A stretch of DNA of 64,000 nt from contig JACKAT010000028.1 in assembly GCA_020634935.1 (NCBI GenBank), forward strand, positions 6,938 through 70,937, read 5' to 3'. The stretch's first letter is position 1. The number at the start of each line of letters is the position of its first letter. Both the position numbers and the translations under genes were made by a program. The notes below the pieces were generated by a model, which was not told the DNA's origin, did no database searches, and saw only the letters and a program-made list of their open reading frames with translations. This DNA comes from Anaerolineales bacterium (GTDB lineage Bacteria; Chloroflexota; Anaerolineae; 4572-78; J111). This document shows, piece by piece, positions 34,569-43,560 of the stretch.

Positions 34569-35243
34569 TTGGACCAACTCACTAAAGCTGCCTTTCAGTT
34601 TCAAACCATTTACCAGGAAATTCGAGACCGGATTGGCCTGCTGCAATACCCGCCGGGTACGATGCTCAGCGAGAATAAACTGGCGACCGAATTTGGCGTT
34701 AGCCGCACCCCCATCCGGCGCGTGTTACAACGGCTTGAATTTGAAGGTCTGGTGGTCAGTAAACAGGGGATCGGCACCCTGGTGACCACTGTCGATCTGC
34801 AATATCTGAAAGAAGTTTACGCCCTGCGGTTAAAATTGGCCCAACTGGCCGGCGAGCTGTCGCCGATTCGTCCCACCGAACAAAGGATCGCGACGCTCGA
34901 AAGCATTCTCGAAAAGTTCGAAGCCATGTACGATCAATACGACCCCACCGAACTGGCTCGCCTGTACAACCGCTTTCAGGCCGAAATGCTACCTCTAATC
35001 GGCAACCGGCCGCTGCGCGAAATTTCCGAACGGCTTTACCACCAGACCGCTCGGGTCTGGTTACAAATTCTACCCGACCTCGACTGGGCGGAAGAAGTTA
35101 ATATCGCTTGCCAGGAAGTTCGAGAGGTTATCGGCGCGTTAAAAGAAAAAGATATGCCGGCTATGGCCCGCATCCGCAGCGAACACATGGCCATGCTTTT
35201 GGGCCGCACCAGCCGCTACCTGGGCGGCGGCAGCGCCCGCTAA
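34569..35243 (+). CDS. GntR-family (FadR/FCD-type) regulator of the ectoine region
   Basis: A 224-residue repressor. The winged helix-turn-helix (about 10-75) shows LATEFGVSRTPIRRVLQRLE and FEGLVVSKQGIGTLVT. The C-terminal helical domain (about 85-215) binds the effector. The start is a TTG seven bases after AGGTGAG; no early ATG exists in frame, so the TTG is probably real. It is divergent from doeA and lies upstream of the transporter genes. A perfect operator-like palindrome at its promoter argues for autoregulation. The effector may be an ectoine breakdown product, as with other ectoine regulators, but that is inferred. Characterised ectoine regulators EnuR (MocR-type) and DoeX (Lrp-type) are different families. 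Confidence 0.85.
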   Translation: MDQLTKAAFQFQTIYQEIRDRIGLLQYPPGTMLSENKLATEFGVSRTPIRRVLQRLEFEGLVVSKQGIGTLVTTVDLQYLKEVYALRLKLAQLAGELSPIRPTEQRIATLESILEKFEAMYDQYDPTELARLYNRFQAEMLPLIGNRPLREISERLYHQTARVWLQILPDLDWAEEVNIACQEVREVIGALKEKDMPAMARIRSEHMAMLLGRTSRYLGGGSAR

Positions 35244-35579
35244 CCGGCTGCCGCCAGCTTCACGGCATACGAGCCCCGCTGCCCGTATGTTGCACGCTGG
35301 CCGTGGCCAGGCTACCTCATAGACAACCCAATGACAGGTTATCCATTGCGCCCGGCCAGGAGGGTCAATTCCTGGCCCCAATTCGCCGCATAGCCCTATT
35401 CAACGGGCGCGATAGGCTAGCGCTCAATGAATTTCTCGATCAGGTTGGATCGCTTCTCACCCATCGCAATCGAGCAAGGAGGTGGTTATTGATTAAAGGC
35501 CGGTCAATGTAACATCATCCGATCATCAATCGTTTGCTGTCGTCAATTTAATAGTTATGTCATAAATAAGGAGGAAATA
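35244..35579. other. intergenic region, 336 bp, upstream of the binding-protein gene
   Basis: G+C-rich until about 35500, then A+T-rich ahead of the AAGGAGG site of the binding-protein gene. No gene or clear hairpin. A promoter for the transporter gene is expected here but not identified. Confidence 0.4.
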
Positions 35580-37550
35580 GTGAGATTTAAGCACATCTTT
35601 GTACTCTTGGCTGTATCGCTGGTACTCCCTCTCGTCGCGGCTTGCGGCGGTGCTGCCACGCCACAAACCATTGTGGAAACCGTCGTTGTCGAGAAAGAGG
35701 TTGAAAAAACCGTCGTTGAAACGGTTGAAGTCGAGAAAGAAGTCATCCAGGAAGTTGAAAAAGTGGTCACGGTTGAGGTTCCGGCCGAAGCCGAGGCCGA
35801 AAGCACCCTGGCCCGCATCCAGAGCGAAGGCGTGGTTCGCGTCGGCTTTGCCAACGAGAACCCCTACGCCTTTGCCCAACCTGACGGCACCCTCTCCGGC
35901 GAGGCCGTCGAAGTGGCCCGGGCCGTGTTCGAGCAGATGGGCATCGATGAGATGGAAGGCGTGCTGACCGAATTTGGCTCGCTGATTCCGGGGCTGCAAG
36001 CCGGCCGCTTCGATGTCATTACCGCCGGCATGTACGTTAACCCCGGCCGCTGCGAGCAGGTTTACTTTGCCGACCCCGAGTACAAAATTGGCGAGGCCCT
36101 GGTCGTTGCCGCCGGCAACCCGCTCGATTTGCACAGCTACGAAGATATCGCCGCCAACCCCGATGTGACCATCGGCACCGGAGCCGGCTATCTTGAGAAT
36201 GATATGCTGCTGAACTCCGGCGTGGCCGAAGATCAAATCGTCACCTTCCCCGACGACCCGTCCGGGATGGCCGGGCTGCAAGCCGGCCAGATCGACGCCT
36301 GGACCGGCACCCGCCCCACCCTGATCAAACTCCTGCAAGTGACCGACGACCCCGGCTTTGAACTGGCCGATCCGTTCGACCAACCCGTCGTCGATGGTAA
36401 GGAAGCCCTCAACTTCGGCGCAGCGGCCTTCCGCCTGGACGATGCCGAGTTTCGCAACGCCTTCAATGATGGCTTGCAGCAGCTCAAGGATGACGGCAGC
36501 CTGGTCGAGATCATCAGCCAATTCGAGGGCTTTGACGCCGGCGCCGATCCCGGCGACGTGACCGTGACCGATATTTGCCCCGACGCCTACACCGACCTGA
36601 TGGGGGCGTCCACTGAAGACGAAGCGATGGCCGAAGCCACCGCCGAACCAACCGAAGAGTCAATGGCCGAAGCCACCGCCGAGCCGACCGAAGAGTCAAT
36701 GGCCGAGGACAGTGGTGAGATGGCCGCGATCGAACCCGTACCCGGCGGCGCGTATGAAGCGGCTCTGGCCGCCGGTTCCGTGACCGTGGGCTTTGCCAAC
36801 GAAAATCCGTATGCCTACACCGAGCCGGACGGTACCCTGACCGGCGAGGCCGTGGAAGTGGCCCGCGCGGTACTAAAAGGCATGGGTATCGATGAGATGG
36901 AAGGCGTGCTGACCGAATTTGGCTCGCTGATTCCGGGGCTGCAAGCCGGCCGTTTCGACATCATCACCGCCGGGATGTACGTCAACCCTGATCGCTGCGA
37001 GCAGGTGCTGTTCGCTGACCCCGAATACAAGATTGGCGAGGCTTTGGTCGTCGCCGCCGGCAACCCGCTCGATTTGCACAGCTATGAAGATATCGCCGCC
37101 AACCCCGACGTGACCATCGGCACCGGGGCCGGCTACCTTGAGAACGATATGCTGCTGACCGTCGGCGTGGCCGAGGATCAAATCGTCACTTTCCCCGACG
37201 ACCCGTCCGGGATGGCCGGGCTGCAAGCCGGCCAGATCGACGCCTGGACCGGCACCCGGCCCACCCTGGTCAAGCTGCTGCAAGTGACCGACGACCCCGG
37301 CTTTGAGCTGGCCGATCCCTTCAACCAACCGGTCGTCGACGGCGAAGAAGCCATTAACTTCGGCGCAGCGGCCTTCCGCTACGACGATGAAGATTTCCGG
37401 CAAGCCTTCAACCAGGGGCTGCAAAAACTGAAGGACGACGGCAGCCTGGTCGAAATCATCAGCCAATTCGAGGGCTTTGACGCCGGCGCCGATCCCGGTG
37501 ACGTCACCGCCGAAACGCTCTGCCCCGACGCCTACTCGGACATCAAATAA
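35580..37550 (+). CDS. ehuB: EhuB-like ABC transporter binding lipoprotein with two tandem ligand domains
   Basis: A 656-residue lipoprotein starting at a GTG after AAGGAGG. The signal ends in a VAAC lipobox (Cys about 22). A Val/Glu-rich coiled-coil-like stalk follows (ETVVVEKEVEKTVVETVEVE, about 30-70). Two SBP_bac_3 domains at about 80-335 and 395-650 are nearly identical and 315 codons (945 bp) apart, joined by an acidic linker with the repeated AEATAEPTEESM. Both resemble EhuB: VRVGFANENPYAF, EGVLTEFGSLIPGLQAGRFD, and NPLDLHSYEDIAANPDVTIG. EhuB captures ectoine and hydroxyectoine for the EhuCD-EhuA transporter. The duplication looks recent. Confidence 0.87.
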   Translation: MRFKHIFVLLAVSLVLPLVAACGGAATPQTIVETVVVEKEVEKTVVETVEVEKEVIQEVEKVVTVEVPAEAEAESTLARIQSEGVVRVGFANENPYAFAQPDGTLSGEAVEVARAVFEQMGIDEMEGVLTEFGSLIPGLQAGRFDVITAGMYVNPGRCEQVYFADPEYKIGEALVVAAGNPLDLHSYEDIAANPDVTIGTGAGYLENDMLLNSGVAEDQIVTFPDDPSGMAGLQAGQIDAWTGTRPTLIKLLQVTDDPGFELADPFDQPVVDGKEALNFGAAAFRLDDAEFRNAFNDGLQQLKDDGSLVEIISQFEGFDAGADPGDVTVTDICPDAYTDLMGASTEDEAMAEATAEPTEESMAEATAEPTEESMAEDSGEMAAIEPVPGGAYEAALAAGSVTVGFANENPYAYTEPDGTLTGEAVEVARAVLKGMGIDEMEGVLTEFGSLIPGLQAGRFDIITAGMYVNPDRCEQVLFADPEYKIGEALVVAAGNPLDLHSYEDIAANPDVTIGTGAGYLENDMLLTVGVAEDQIVTFPDDPSGMAGLQAGQIDAWTGTRPTLVKLLQVTDDPGFELADPFNQPVVDGEEAINFGAAAFRYDDEDFRQAFNQGLQKLKDDGSLVEIISQFEGFDAGADPGDVTAETLCPDAYSDIK

Positions 37551-37838
37551 ATTATCAAACGATCTGCGGAGAGATGGGGGTGGTGGGCATAACCCGGTCT
37601 CCCCGTTTCTTAATCCTTTACGCTTGCTTGAAAATGCCCCTCACCCCGTCGCTGACGCGACTCCCCTCTCCCTGAGGGAGAGGGGTTGGGGGTGAGGGTG
37701 AAACAAATGCTCATTGACGGTGTCGTCACCAGAGGGACTGACAATCCTTATAAAACGAATGACAGTCTCGGCGGTTCGACGCACCAATGAAAAATTTTGG
37801 CTAACGGCTAATGGCTGATGGCTACAAAGGAGCACTCT
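37551..37838. repeat. gap with CCCTCACCCC-family palindrome (37638-37700)
   Basis: The 63-bp palindrome at 37638-37700 is an opposite-orientation copy of the one at 19584-19648. It lies after the binding-protein gene and may end or stabilise its mRNA. The rest of the gap is unremarkable apart from the AAAGGAG site for the next gene. Confidence 0.7.
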
Positions 37839-39020
37839 ATGACCAACAACAACCCACCCCACCAAGGCACCCTCTCGGTCTGGGCCGGCGAGGACGACTA
37901 CCTCTTACAGGGGGCGACCCAGGTGCCGGTGGTGCACAGCGTTTCGTTTGGCTACAACGATATGGACCATTGGCTGCGCGTGGCCCTGGGCCAGGAGCCG
38001 GGCCACATCTACGGGCGCAACACCAACCCCACCGTCCACGCCTTCGAGGAAAAGGTCCGGCTGCTCGAAGGCGCTGAGGCCGCCACCAGCGCCTCGACCG
38101 GTATGGGCATTATCAGCAGTGCGCTTTCCACCTTTCTGTCGCCCGGCGACCGGGTGGTCTCGATCAAGGACACCTACGGCGGCACCAACAAAATCTTTAT
38201 CGAATTTTTGCCGCGCTTCAAGGTCGATGTCCAACTGTGCGACACCACTGACCACGAGCAGATCGAGGCCGAGATTGCCAAGGGCTGCCAAGTCCTTTAC
38301 CTGGAAAGCCCCACCAACCCGACCGTCAAAATCACCGACTTGGCCCGGCTGGCTAAGGCCGGCCACGCGGTTGGAGCTATCGTTATTGTCGACAACACTT
38401 TCGCCACCCCCATCAACCAGAACCCGCTTCAATTGGGGGCCGATCTGGTGCTGCACAGCGCCACCAAATTTTTAGGCGGCCACGCCGACGCGCTCGGCGG
38501 GGTGATTTGTGGGAAGAAAGAACTGGTTGAGCAGGTCTACCACTACCGCGAAATCAACGGCGCAACGCTGCACCCGATGGCGGCTTACCTGCTGCTGCGC
38601 GGGATGAAAACCCTGAGCCTGCGGGTTAAACAGCAGAACCAAAGCGCCATGCAGGTTGCCCAATTTTTAGAGTCGCATCCCCGCATCGAGCGGGTGTTCT
38701 ACCCCGGCCTGGAGTCGCACGAAAATCACGCCATCGCCCGCCAGCAGATGCGCGGCTTCGGCGGCATGTTGAGCTTCATGCTGAAGGAAAACAGTTTTGA
38801 GGCCGTGCGCAGCTTTCTGCCGCGCCTGCGCTACGCCCACGCGGCGGCCAACCTGGGCGCGGTCGAAACCATCGTTGGCCCGCCGGCTACCACCAGCCAC
38901 GTCGAATGCACCCGTGAAGAACGGGCCGCGATGGGCATCCCGGAAAGCCTGATCCGCTACTCAACCGGCATCGAGGATGTCGAAGACCTCATTGCCGATC
39001 TCGACCAGGCGCTGGACTAA
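37839..39020 (+). CDS. PLP-dependent enzyme of the cystathionine gamma-synthase/lyase family
   Basis: A 393-residue Cys/Met-metabolism PLP enzyme. The cofactor Lys lies in VLHSATKFLGGHADALGG. Other family marks are YGRNTNPTVHAFEEKVRLLE, TDTYGGTNK-like KDTYGGTNKIFIEFLP, YLESPTNPTVKITDL and VVDNTFATPINQNPL-type VDNTFATP. The ATG at 37839 follows AAAGGAG; an in-frame ATG at 37818 is upstream of that site. The family performs gamma-elimination or replacement on substrates such as cystathionine or methionine. Its place between ectoine transporter and hydrolase genes suggests an amino acid from this pathway, perhaps diaminobutyrate, as substrate. That is inference only. Confidence 0.85.
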   Translation: MTNNNPPHQGTLSVWAGEDDYLLQGATQVPVVHSVSFGYNDMDHWLRVALGQEPGHIYGRNTNPTVHAFEEKVRLLEGAEAATSASTGMGIISSALSTFLSPGDRVVSIKDTYGGTNKIFIEFLPRFKVDVQLCDTTDHEQIEAEIAKGCQVLYLESPTNPTVKITDLARLAKAGHAVGAIVIVDNTFATPINQNPLQLGADLVLHSATKFLGGHADALGGVICGKKELVEQVYHYREINGATLHPMAAYLLLRGMKTLSLRVKQQNQSAMQVAQFLESHPRIERVFYPGLESHENHAIARQQMRGFGGMLSFMLKENSFEAVRSFLPRLRYAHAAANLGAVETIVGPPATTSHVECTREERAAMGIPESLIRYSTGIEDVEDLIADLDQALD

Positions 39021-39364
39021 TCGCCGGGGTAATCGGTGATTGAGCAATCACGATAGTATGCCCATAGTTCGTGGTAACGGCTTATGAAAATCAAGAATTT
39101 AATCGGGGGACAAACTGGCCGTCCCCTGAACACGGGCCTAAAGACCCGTACTGAGAGAGCGAAGCCCCTTCGGGCTAAGATTGCGCCATCTGAGGGCGCT
39201 TTAGCGTCCTTCGCTCTTTTAGCGCGATGGCTTTAGCCTCGCGTTTGTTGGCCCGGCGTAACCCATTTGGTTTCTTAACCTTCACTAGCGGTACTATCTA
39301 CATGTATGGCTAAAGCCATTACTACAAACCAGGGCGAGCCAGGAAGGAGTAGGGCTTAAGCGTC
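39021..39364. repeat. gap with composite palindromic repeat, copy 2 (39090-39243)
   Basis: Copy 2 of the composite repeat at 24885-25040, same orientation and module order (ATCAAGAATTTAATCG ... CGGGCCTAAAGACCCG ... TTTAGCGCGATGGCTTTAGC). The remaining sequence leads to the ribosome site of the next gene. Confidence 0.8.
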
Positions 39365-40522
39365 ATGAACCAGCAACGCTTTTTCCCAAACGAGGAGTAC
39401 GACGCGCGTCTCCACACCGTTCGGCAGCGCATGGCCGAACGCGATCTCGATGGCTGTCTGGTCTCCGTGCCGGAGAACATCTACTACCTGATCGGGCTGG
39501 ATCATCACGGCTACTTTGCCTACCACCTGCTCATCGTACCGCGTGAGGGCCGGCTGACGCTGATCACCCGCGCGATGGAGCGGATCACCATCGCCCACCA
39601 GGTCGGCGACCGGGCCGATTTTGTGGGCTTTGCCGACAGCGACGACCCGGCGGCGGTTACGGCCACCACGCTGCGGCAGATGGGGTTGGCCTCGGCCCGG
39701 TTGGGCGTCGAGAAGAAGAGCGCCGCCTTGCCGCCTTTCATTATAGAGGGGATCGCCGCCGGCCTGCCCCAAGCGACGCTGACCGACGCTTCGGGCCTGA
39801 TCGACGCGGTGCGGCAGGTCAAATCGCCGCGTGAACAAGCCTATGTCCGTCAGGCCGCGGCCGTCAGCGATGCCATGACGCAAGCGGCGATTAACGCGGC
39901 CGGCGTGGGCGTCAGCGAACGGGAGATTGCCGCCGAGGTGCAGCGAGCGATGGTGTTGGCCGGGGGCGAGGTGCCGGGCTTCAGCCCCTTCATCCGCTCA
40001 ACCCCACGGCTGGGTGAGGAGCACACCACCTGGACCGGCCGCCGCATGGAGCCGGGCGACGCCCTCTTTATCGAACTGTCCGGCTGTGTGCGCCGCTACC
40101 ACGCGCCCATGGGGCGGCTGATTTATATCCGGCCAGCGCCGCCGGAAACACAGGCAATCGAGCGGGTCTGCCTCGAAGCCTTTCATCATACCGTGCAGGC
40201 CCTCCGCCCTGGCGCAACGGCGAGCCAGGTCTACCGCGCCTGGCAAGATGCGGTCGATCGAGCCGGGCTGGCGCATTACCGGCGGCATCACTGCGGCTAT
40301 CTGGTCGGTCTGGGTTTTCCGCCCAGTTGGGTCGGCGGCAGTATGGTCACCGGCTTGCGCCACGACAGCAGCCTGGTCCTGCAAGCGGGGATGACCTTTC
40401 ACCTGCTGTCGTGGCTAATGGGAACCGGCCGGGGTGATTATTTTGTCTCAAATCCGGCTCTGCTGACCGAGTCGGGCTGCGAGGTTCTAACCACCACCCC
40501 TCAACAGCTAACCATCGTGTAA
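39365..40522 (+). CDS. second DoeA/EutD-like M24 family hydrolase
   Basis: A 385-residue creatinase-fold protein, same length and layout as the homologue at 33248. It shows ENIYYLIGLDHHGYFAYHLL, ELSGCVRRYHAPMGRLIYI, CGYLVGLGFPPSWVGGSMV and TESGCEVLTTTPQQLTIV. The Asp metal ligands of true M24 peptidases are again replaced (IELSG ... HAPMG). The two proteins diverge along their length, so this is not a recent duplication. One copy may act on ectoine and the other on hydroxyectoine or a related cyclic amidine; this is inferred. AAGGAG lies rather far (17 bp) from the ATG. Confidence 0.78.
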   Translation: MNQQRFFPNEEYDARLHTVRQRMAERDLDGCLVSVPENIYYLIGLDHHGYFAYHLLIVPREGRLTLITRAMERITIAHQVGDRADFVGFADSDDPAAVTATTLRQMGLASARLGVEKKSAALPPFIIEGIAAGLPQATLTDASGLIDAVRQVKSPREQAYVRQAAAVSDAMTQAAINAAGVGVSEREIAAEVQRAMVLAGGEVPGFSPFIRSTPRLGEEHTTWTGRRMEPGDALFIELSGCVRRYHAPMGRLIYIRPAPPETQAIERVCLEAFHHTVQALRPGATASQVYRAWQDAVDRAGLAHYRRHHCGYLVGLGFPPSWVGGSMVTGLRHDSSLVLQAGMTFHLLSWLMGTGRGDYFVSNPALLTESGCEVLTTTPQQLTIV

Positions 40523-40661
40523 AACGTTAGCTATCAGCATTTAGCTGTCAGCATTCAGCTATTTCAAATTATAGAACCGGTCATAATAGCTCTAGCGTTA
40601 TCTTTTTTGACAAAGCTGATAGCTGATAGCTGATAGCTTACCTACAAACAGAGGAGAGACT

Positions 40662-41423
40662 ATGCCAAACGAGGATCATTTGCTCGTCAAAATTCGTAAT
40701 TATGCCTTCCTGGTCATCGGCTTGCTGGCCATAGGGATTGCGATTGGGGTTGAGCTTACCGTCAACCCGCCGGAAACCGCGCCGTTCGACCTGCTGCCGA
40801 TCTTGCTGCGCGGCCTGGCCGTCACCATTGAGCTAACGCTGCTGGGCGCGGCCCTGGCCCTGGTGGTCGCCATCGTGGCCGGGGTGGCCCGCTCATCGGG
40901 CCATATTATTGTCCGCACGATTACCGGCTTCTATGTGGAAGTGTTTCGCGGCACGTCGATCTTGGTCCAGCTCTTCTGGATATTCTTTGTGCTGCCGCTG
41001 CCGCCCTTTAACCTCAGCCTGACCCCGCTGCAGGCGGGTGTGCTGGCCTTGGGCCTGAACGTGGGCGCTTACGGCGCGGAGGTGGTGCGCGGGGCCATTG
41101 GGGCCATCCCCTCCGGCCAAATCGAAGCCTCGATTGCCTTGAATATGTCGCCCGGCCTGATGATGCGGCGGGTCATCATTCCGCAGGCCATGGTCCGCAT
41201 CTTGCCCCCCTTTGGCAACCTGCTCATCGAGCTGCTCAAAGCGACCTCGCTGGTGTCCCTGATTACCCTGTCTGACGTGACGTTTCAGGGGCTGGCCCTC
41301 CGCCAATCGGTGGGCCGAACCACCGAGGTCTTTTTATTAATCCTGGTGATCTATTTCCTGCTGGCCTACCCCCTCACGCTGGGCGTGCGCTGGCTCGAGC
41401 GTCAACGACAATGGGCGACGTAA
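40662..41423 (+). CDS. ehuC: polar amino-acid/ectoine ABC transporter permease (EhuC-like)
   Basis: A 253-residue inner-membrane permease of the HisM/GlnP type. One N-terminal helix (FLVIGLLAIGIAIGVEL) precedes the usual five-helix core. The domain start GLAVTIELTLLGAALALVVA and FRGTSILVQLFWIFFVLPLP are family marks. The EAA loop that contacts the ATPase is IEASIALNMSPGLMMRRVII with PQAM. The ATG follows AGAGGAGAG. Together with the next permease, the ATPase and the tandem binding protein it forms one uptake system. Confidence 0.88.
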   Translation: MPNEDHLLVKIRNYAFLVIGLLAIGIAIGVELTVNPPETAPFDLLPILLRGLAVTIELTLLGAALALVVAIVAGVARSSGHIIVRTITGFYVEVFRGTSILVQLFWIFFVLPLPPFNLSLTPLQAGVLALGLNVGAYGAEVVRGAIGAIPSGQIEASIALNMSPGLMMRRVIIPQAMVRILPPFGNLLIELLKATSLVSLITLSDVTFQGLALRQSVGRTTEVFLLILVIYFLLAYPLTLGVRWLERQRQWAT

Positions 41424-41545
41424 GCTAAGGAGCAACAAAGCTTGCCTTGTCATCCGCGACCTAAGCCAAGGAGCAACAAAGCTGGCTTTGCCATCCGCGA
41501 CGTAAGAAAAGGAGCAACAAAGCTGGCTTTGTCATCCACGTTGGG
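41415..41545. repeat. 41-bp tandem repeat with GGAGCAACAAAG hairpins, 3 units
   Basis: GCGAC recurs at 41415, 41456 and 41497. Each 41-bp unit has GGAGCAACAAAGCTGGCTTT-like sequence with an ACAAAGC/GCTTTGT hairpin. A diverged further unit (GGTCAAAGTAAACTTTGACG) follows. It starts within the last codons of ehuC and fills the ehuC-ehuD gap. It is related to the GGAGCGACAAAG units at 46470-46625 and 50850-50945. Confidence 0.82.
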
Positions 41546-41598
41546 GGTCAAAGTAAACTTTGACGCTCCGGGGTTTTTATTTTACATGAGGAGAGACC

Positions 41599-42261
41599 AT
41601 GTCTGAACAATTCTTTGATTGGGAGTATGTAATAAGCTTTATGCCGAAACTCCTGGAGGGGCTGGTGGTCACCATCGAGGTCACCATTGTGGCCTTCATC
41701 CTTGCCGCGATTTTAGGGCTGCTGATGGCCTTGGGCCGGCGCAGCTCAAACCCGTGGATCGCCCAGCCGATTGGCGCGCTCGTTGAATTTATCCGCAGCA
41801 CGCCGCTGCTGGTTCAGCTTTTTATTTTCTTTTATGTGCTGCCGCGCTACGGGCTGCGGATGCCGGCTTTTATCGTCGGCACCATTGCCCTGGGTCTCCA
41901 TTATGGCACATACACCTCAGAAATCTACCGGGCCGGTATCGACGCCATCGACCGCGGCCAGTGGGAGGCCGCCCGGGCGCTGAACTTTTCACCGGTCCGC
42001 ACCTGGGTGGGCATCGTGCTGCCCCAGGCCATTCCGCCCATGATTCCGGCCCTGGGTAACTACCTGGTGGCAATGTTTAAAGAATCGGCCCAACTGTCAG
42101 CCATCACCGTGGTCGAACTGACCCTCACCGCCCGGACCATCGGCACTCAATCGTTTCGCTTTTTGGAGCCGTTTACTATGGCCGGCGTCTTATACTTTTT
42201 GATCAGTTATCCTTCATCCTTAGTGGTGCAAAGATTGGAGAAACGTTATGCAGGCAAATAG
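41599..42261 (+). CDS. ehuD: polar amino-acid/ectoine ABC transporter permease (EhuD-like)
   Basis: A 220-residue five-helix permease. It opens with KLLEGLVVTIEVTIVAFILA and contains FIRSTPLLVQLFIFFYVLP; the ATPase-contact loop is EAARALNFSPVRTWVGIVLP with QAIPPM. This matches the second permease of HAAT-family importers. The ATG follows GAGGAGAG. Its 3' end overlaps the ATPase gene by 14 bp, so the two are translated together. Confidence 0.88.
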   Translation: MSEQFFDWEYVISFMPKLLEGLVVTIEVTIVAFILAAILGLLMALGRRSSNPWIAQPIGALVEFIRSTPLLVQLFIFFYVLPRYGLRMPAFIVGTIALGLHYGTYTSEIYRAGIDAIDRGQWEAARALNFSPVRTWVGIVLPQAIPPMIPALGNYLVAMFKESAQLSAITVVELTLTARTIGTQSFRFLEPFTMAGVLYFLISYPSSLVVQRLEKRYAGK

Positions 42262-43033
42262 CAGCGCCCCGATTGTTCGTTTTGAAAATGTCACCAAATC
42301 CTTTGGCGAATTAACCGTCCTGCGCCAATTGGATTTCGATGTCGCCCCGGCCGAAAAGGTGACGATTGTCGGGCCGAGCGGCTCCGGCAAGACCACCATT
42401 CTGCGGGTGCTGATGACCCTGGAAAAACCCAACGACGGCGTTATTTGGGTCAACGGCGAGCCGCTGTGGCATCAAAAATCCGGCGACAAACTGGTGCCGG
42501 CCAGCGAGAAGCATCTGCGTAAAGTGCGCGGCAGTATCGGCATGGTCTTCCAGCACTTCAACCTCTTTCCCCACATGACCGCCCTGCGCAACGTGACCGA
42601 GGCCCCCATTCACGTGCTTAAAATGCCCAAAGGCGACGCCGAACAGCGGGCGGTCGAGCTGCTGCAAAAAGTCGGCTTGAGCGATAAATTGGGCCATTAC
42701 CCCTCGCAGTTGTCCGGCGGCCAAAAGCAGCGGGTGGCCATTGCCCGCGCCCTGGCCATGCGCCCCAAAGTCATGCTCTTCGATGAGGTGACTTCGGCGC
42801 TCGACCCCGAACTGGTCGGCGAGGTGCTCAACGTCATCCGCGAGCTGGCCGAAGAGGGCGAAATGGCTATGCTGCTGGTCACCCACGAGATGGGCTTTGC
42901 CCGTGAGGTGTCGGATCGCGTCGTCTTCTTCGACAAAGGCCGCGTGGTCGAGCAAGGCCCGCCGGAGCAGATTTTCGGCAGCCCCCAGAACGAGCGGACG
43001 AAGGCGTTCTTTAATGCGGTGCTGCGGCATTAG
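42248..43033 (+). CDS. ehuA: ABC transporter ATP-binding protein (EhuA-like)
   Basis: A 261-residue ATPase of the polar amino-acid importer type. Walker A is VGPSGSGKTTI, the Q loop MVFQHFNLFPHMTALRNV, the signature LSGGQKQRVAIARAL, Walker B KVMLFDEVTSALDP and the H loop LVTHEMGFAREV. It powers uptake through the two permeases upstream, with which it overlaps. All catalytic motifs are intact. Confidence 0.93.
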   Translation: MQANSSAPIVRFENVTKSFGELTVLRQLDFDVAPAEKVTIVGPSGSGKTTILRVLMTLEKPNDGVIWVNGEPLWHQKSGDKLVPASEKHLRKVRGSIGMVFQHFNLFPHMTALRNVTEAPIHVLKMPKGDAEQRAVELLQKVGLSDKLGHYPSQLSGGQKQRVAIARALAMRPKVMLFDEVTSALDPELVGEVLNVIRELAEEGEMAMLLVTHEMGFAREVSDRVVFFDKGRVVEQGPPEQIFGSPQNERTKAFFNAVLRH

Positions 43034-43560
43034 AGTTTCGAGAGTTTGTGGAGTTTATGGAGTTCATAGAGTTGTGAGAGATTTCGATAGTGGCGGATAT
43101 GCATCTGCCCCGCGTGTGCGCCGGATTATAAAGGGTAAATAAATAACCGGATACCATAAACTCCGGCGACCGCCGAGCGTTGAAACGCCCGGCTAAGTGA
43201 GGTGAAAGCCTGCTTAAGCAGGCTCGGCTGGTGTTTGAGCCGGTTTGAACCGGCTTTCACCTAAACTAGCCGAGGGCTTCCAGCCCTTGGCGGTTGCCGG
43301 AGGAGAGCTACACCGATTAATTCATTAAAGTCATCAATCCGGCGTGGCTACAGGCGACTAAAGTCGGGTATGTATCGGGTCACGGATAGAAACCCGTAAC
43401 CATCACCCCGATCTTATCACCGCTACCAATTACACGGGTATAAGGTGTAAGGCGTAGGAACCCCTAGATTTCACCCCCTAATCCCTACTACCTACCCCCT
43501 ACCCCCCGCCTTAATCACCCGGTGGCCGCGTAAGTGAAATTACATGATTACGGAGGATCA
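43034..43560. repeat. intergenic region with a 142-bp palindromic unit (43161-43302)
   Basis: Arms CTCCGGCGACCGCCGAG and CTTGGCGGTTGCCGGAG enclose further hairpins (AAGCCTGCTTAAGCAGGCT; GAGCCGGTTTGAACCGGCT). At 43440-43508 is a degraded member of the GGGGTAGG...TAGGGATTA family. The region ends in the CGGAGGATCA ribosome site of the next gene. No gene is seen. Confidence 0.7.
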
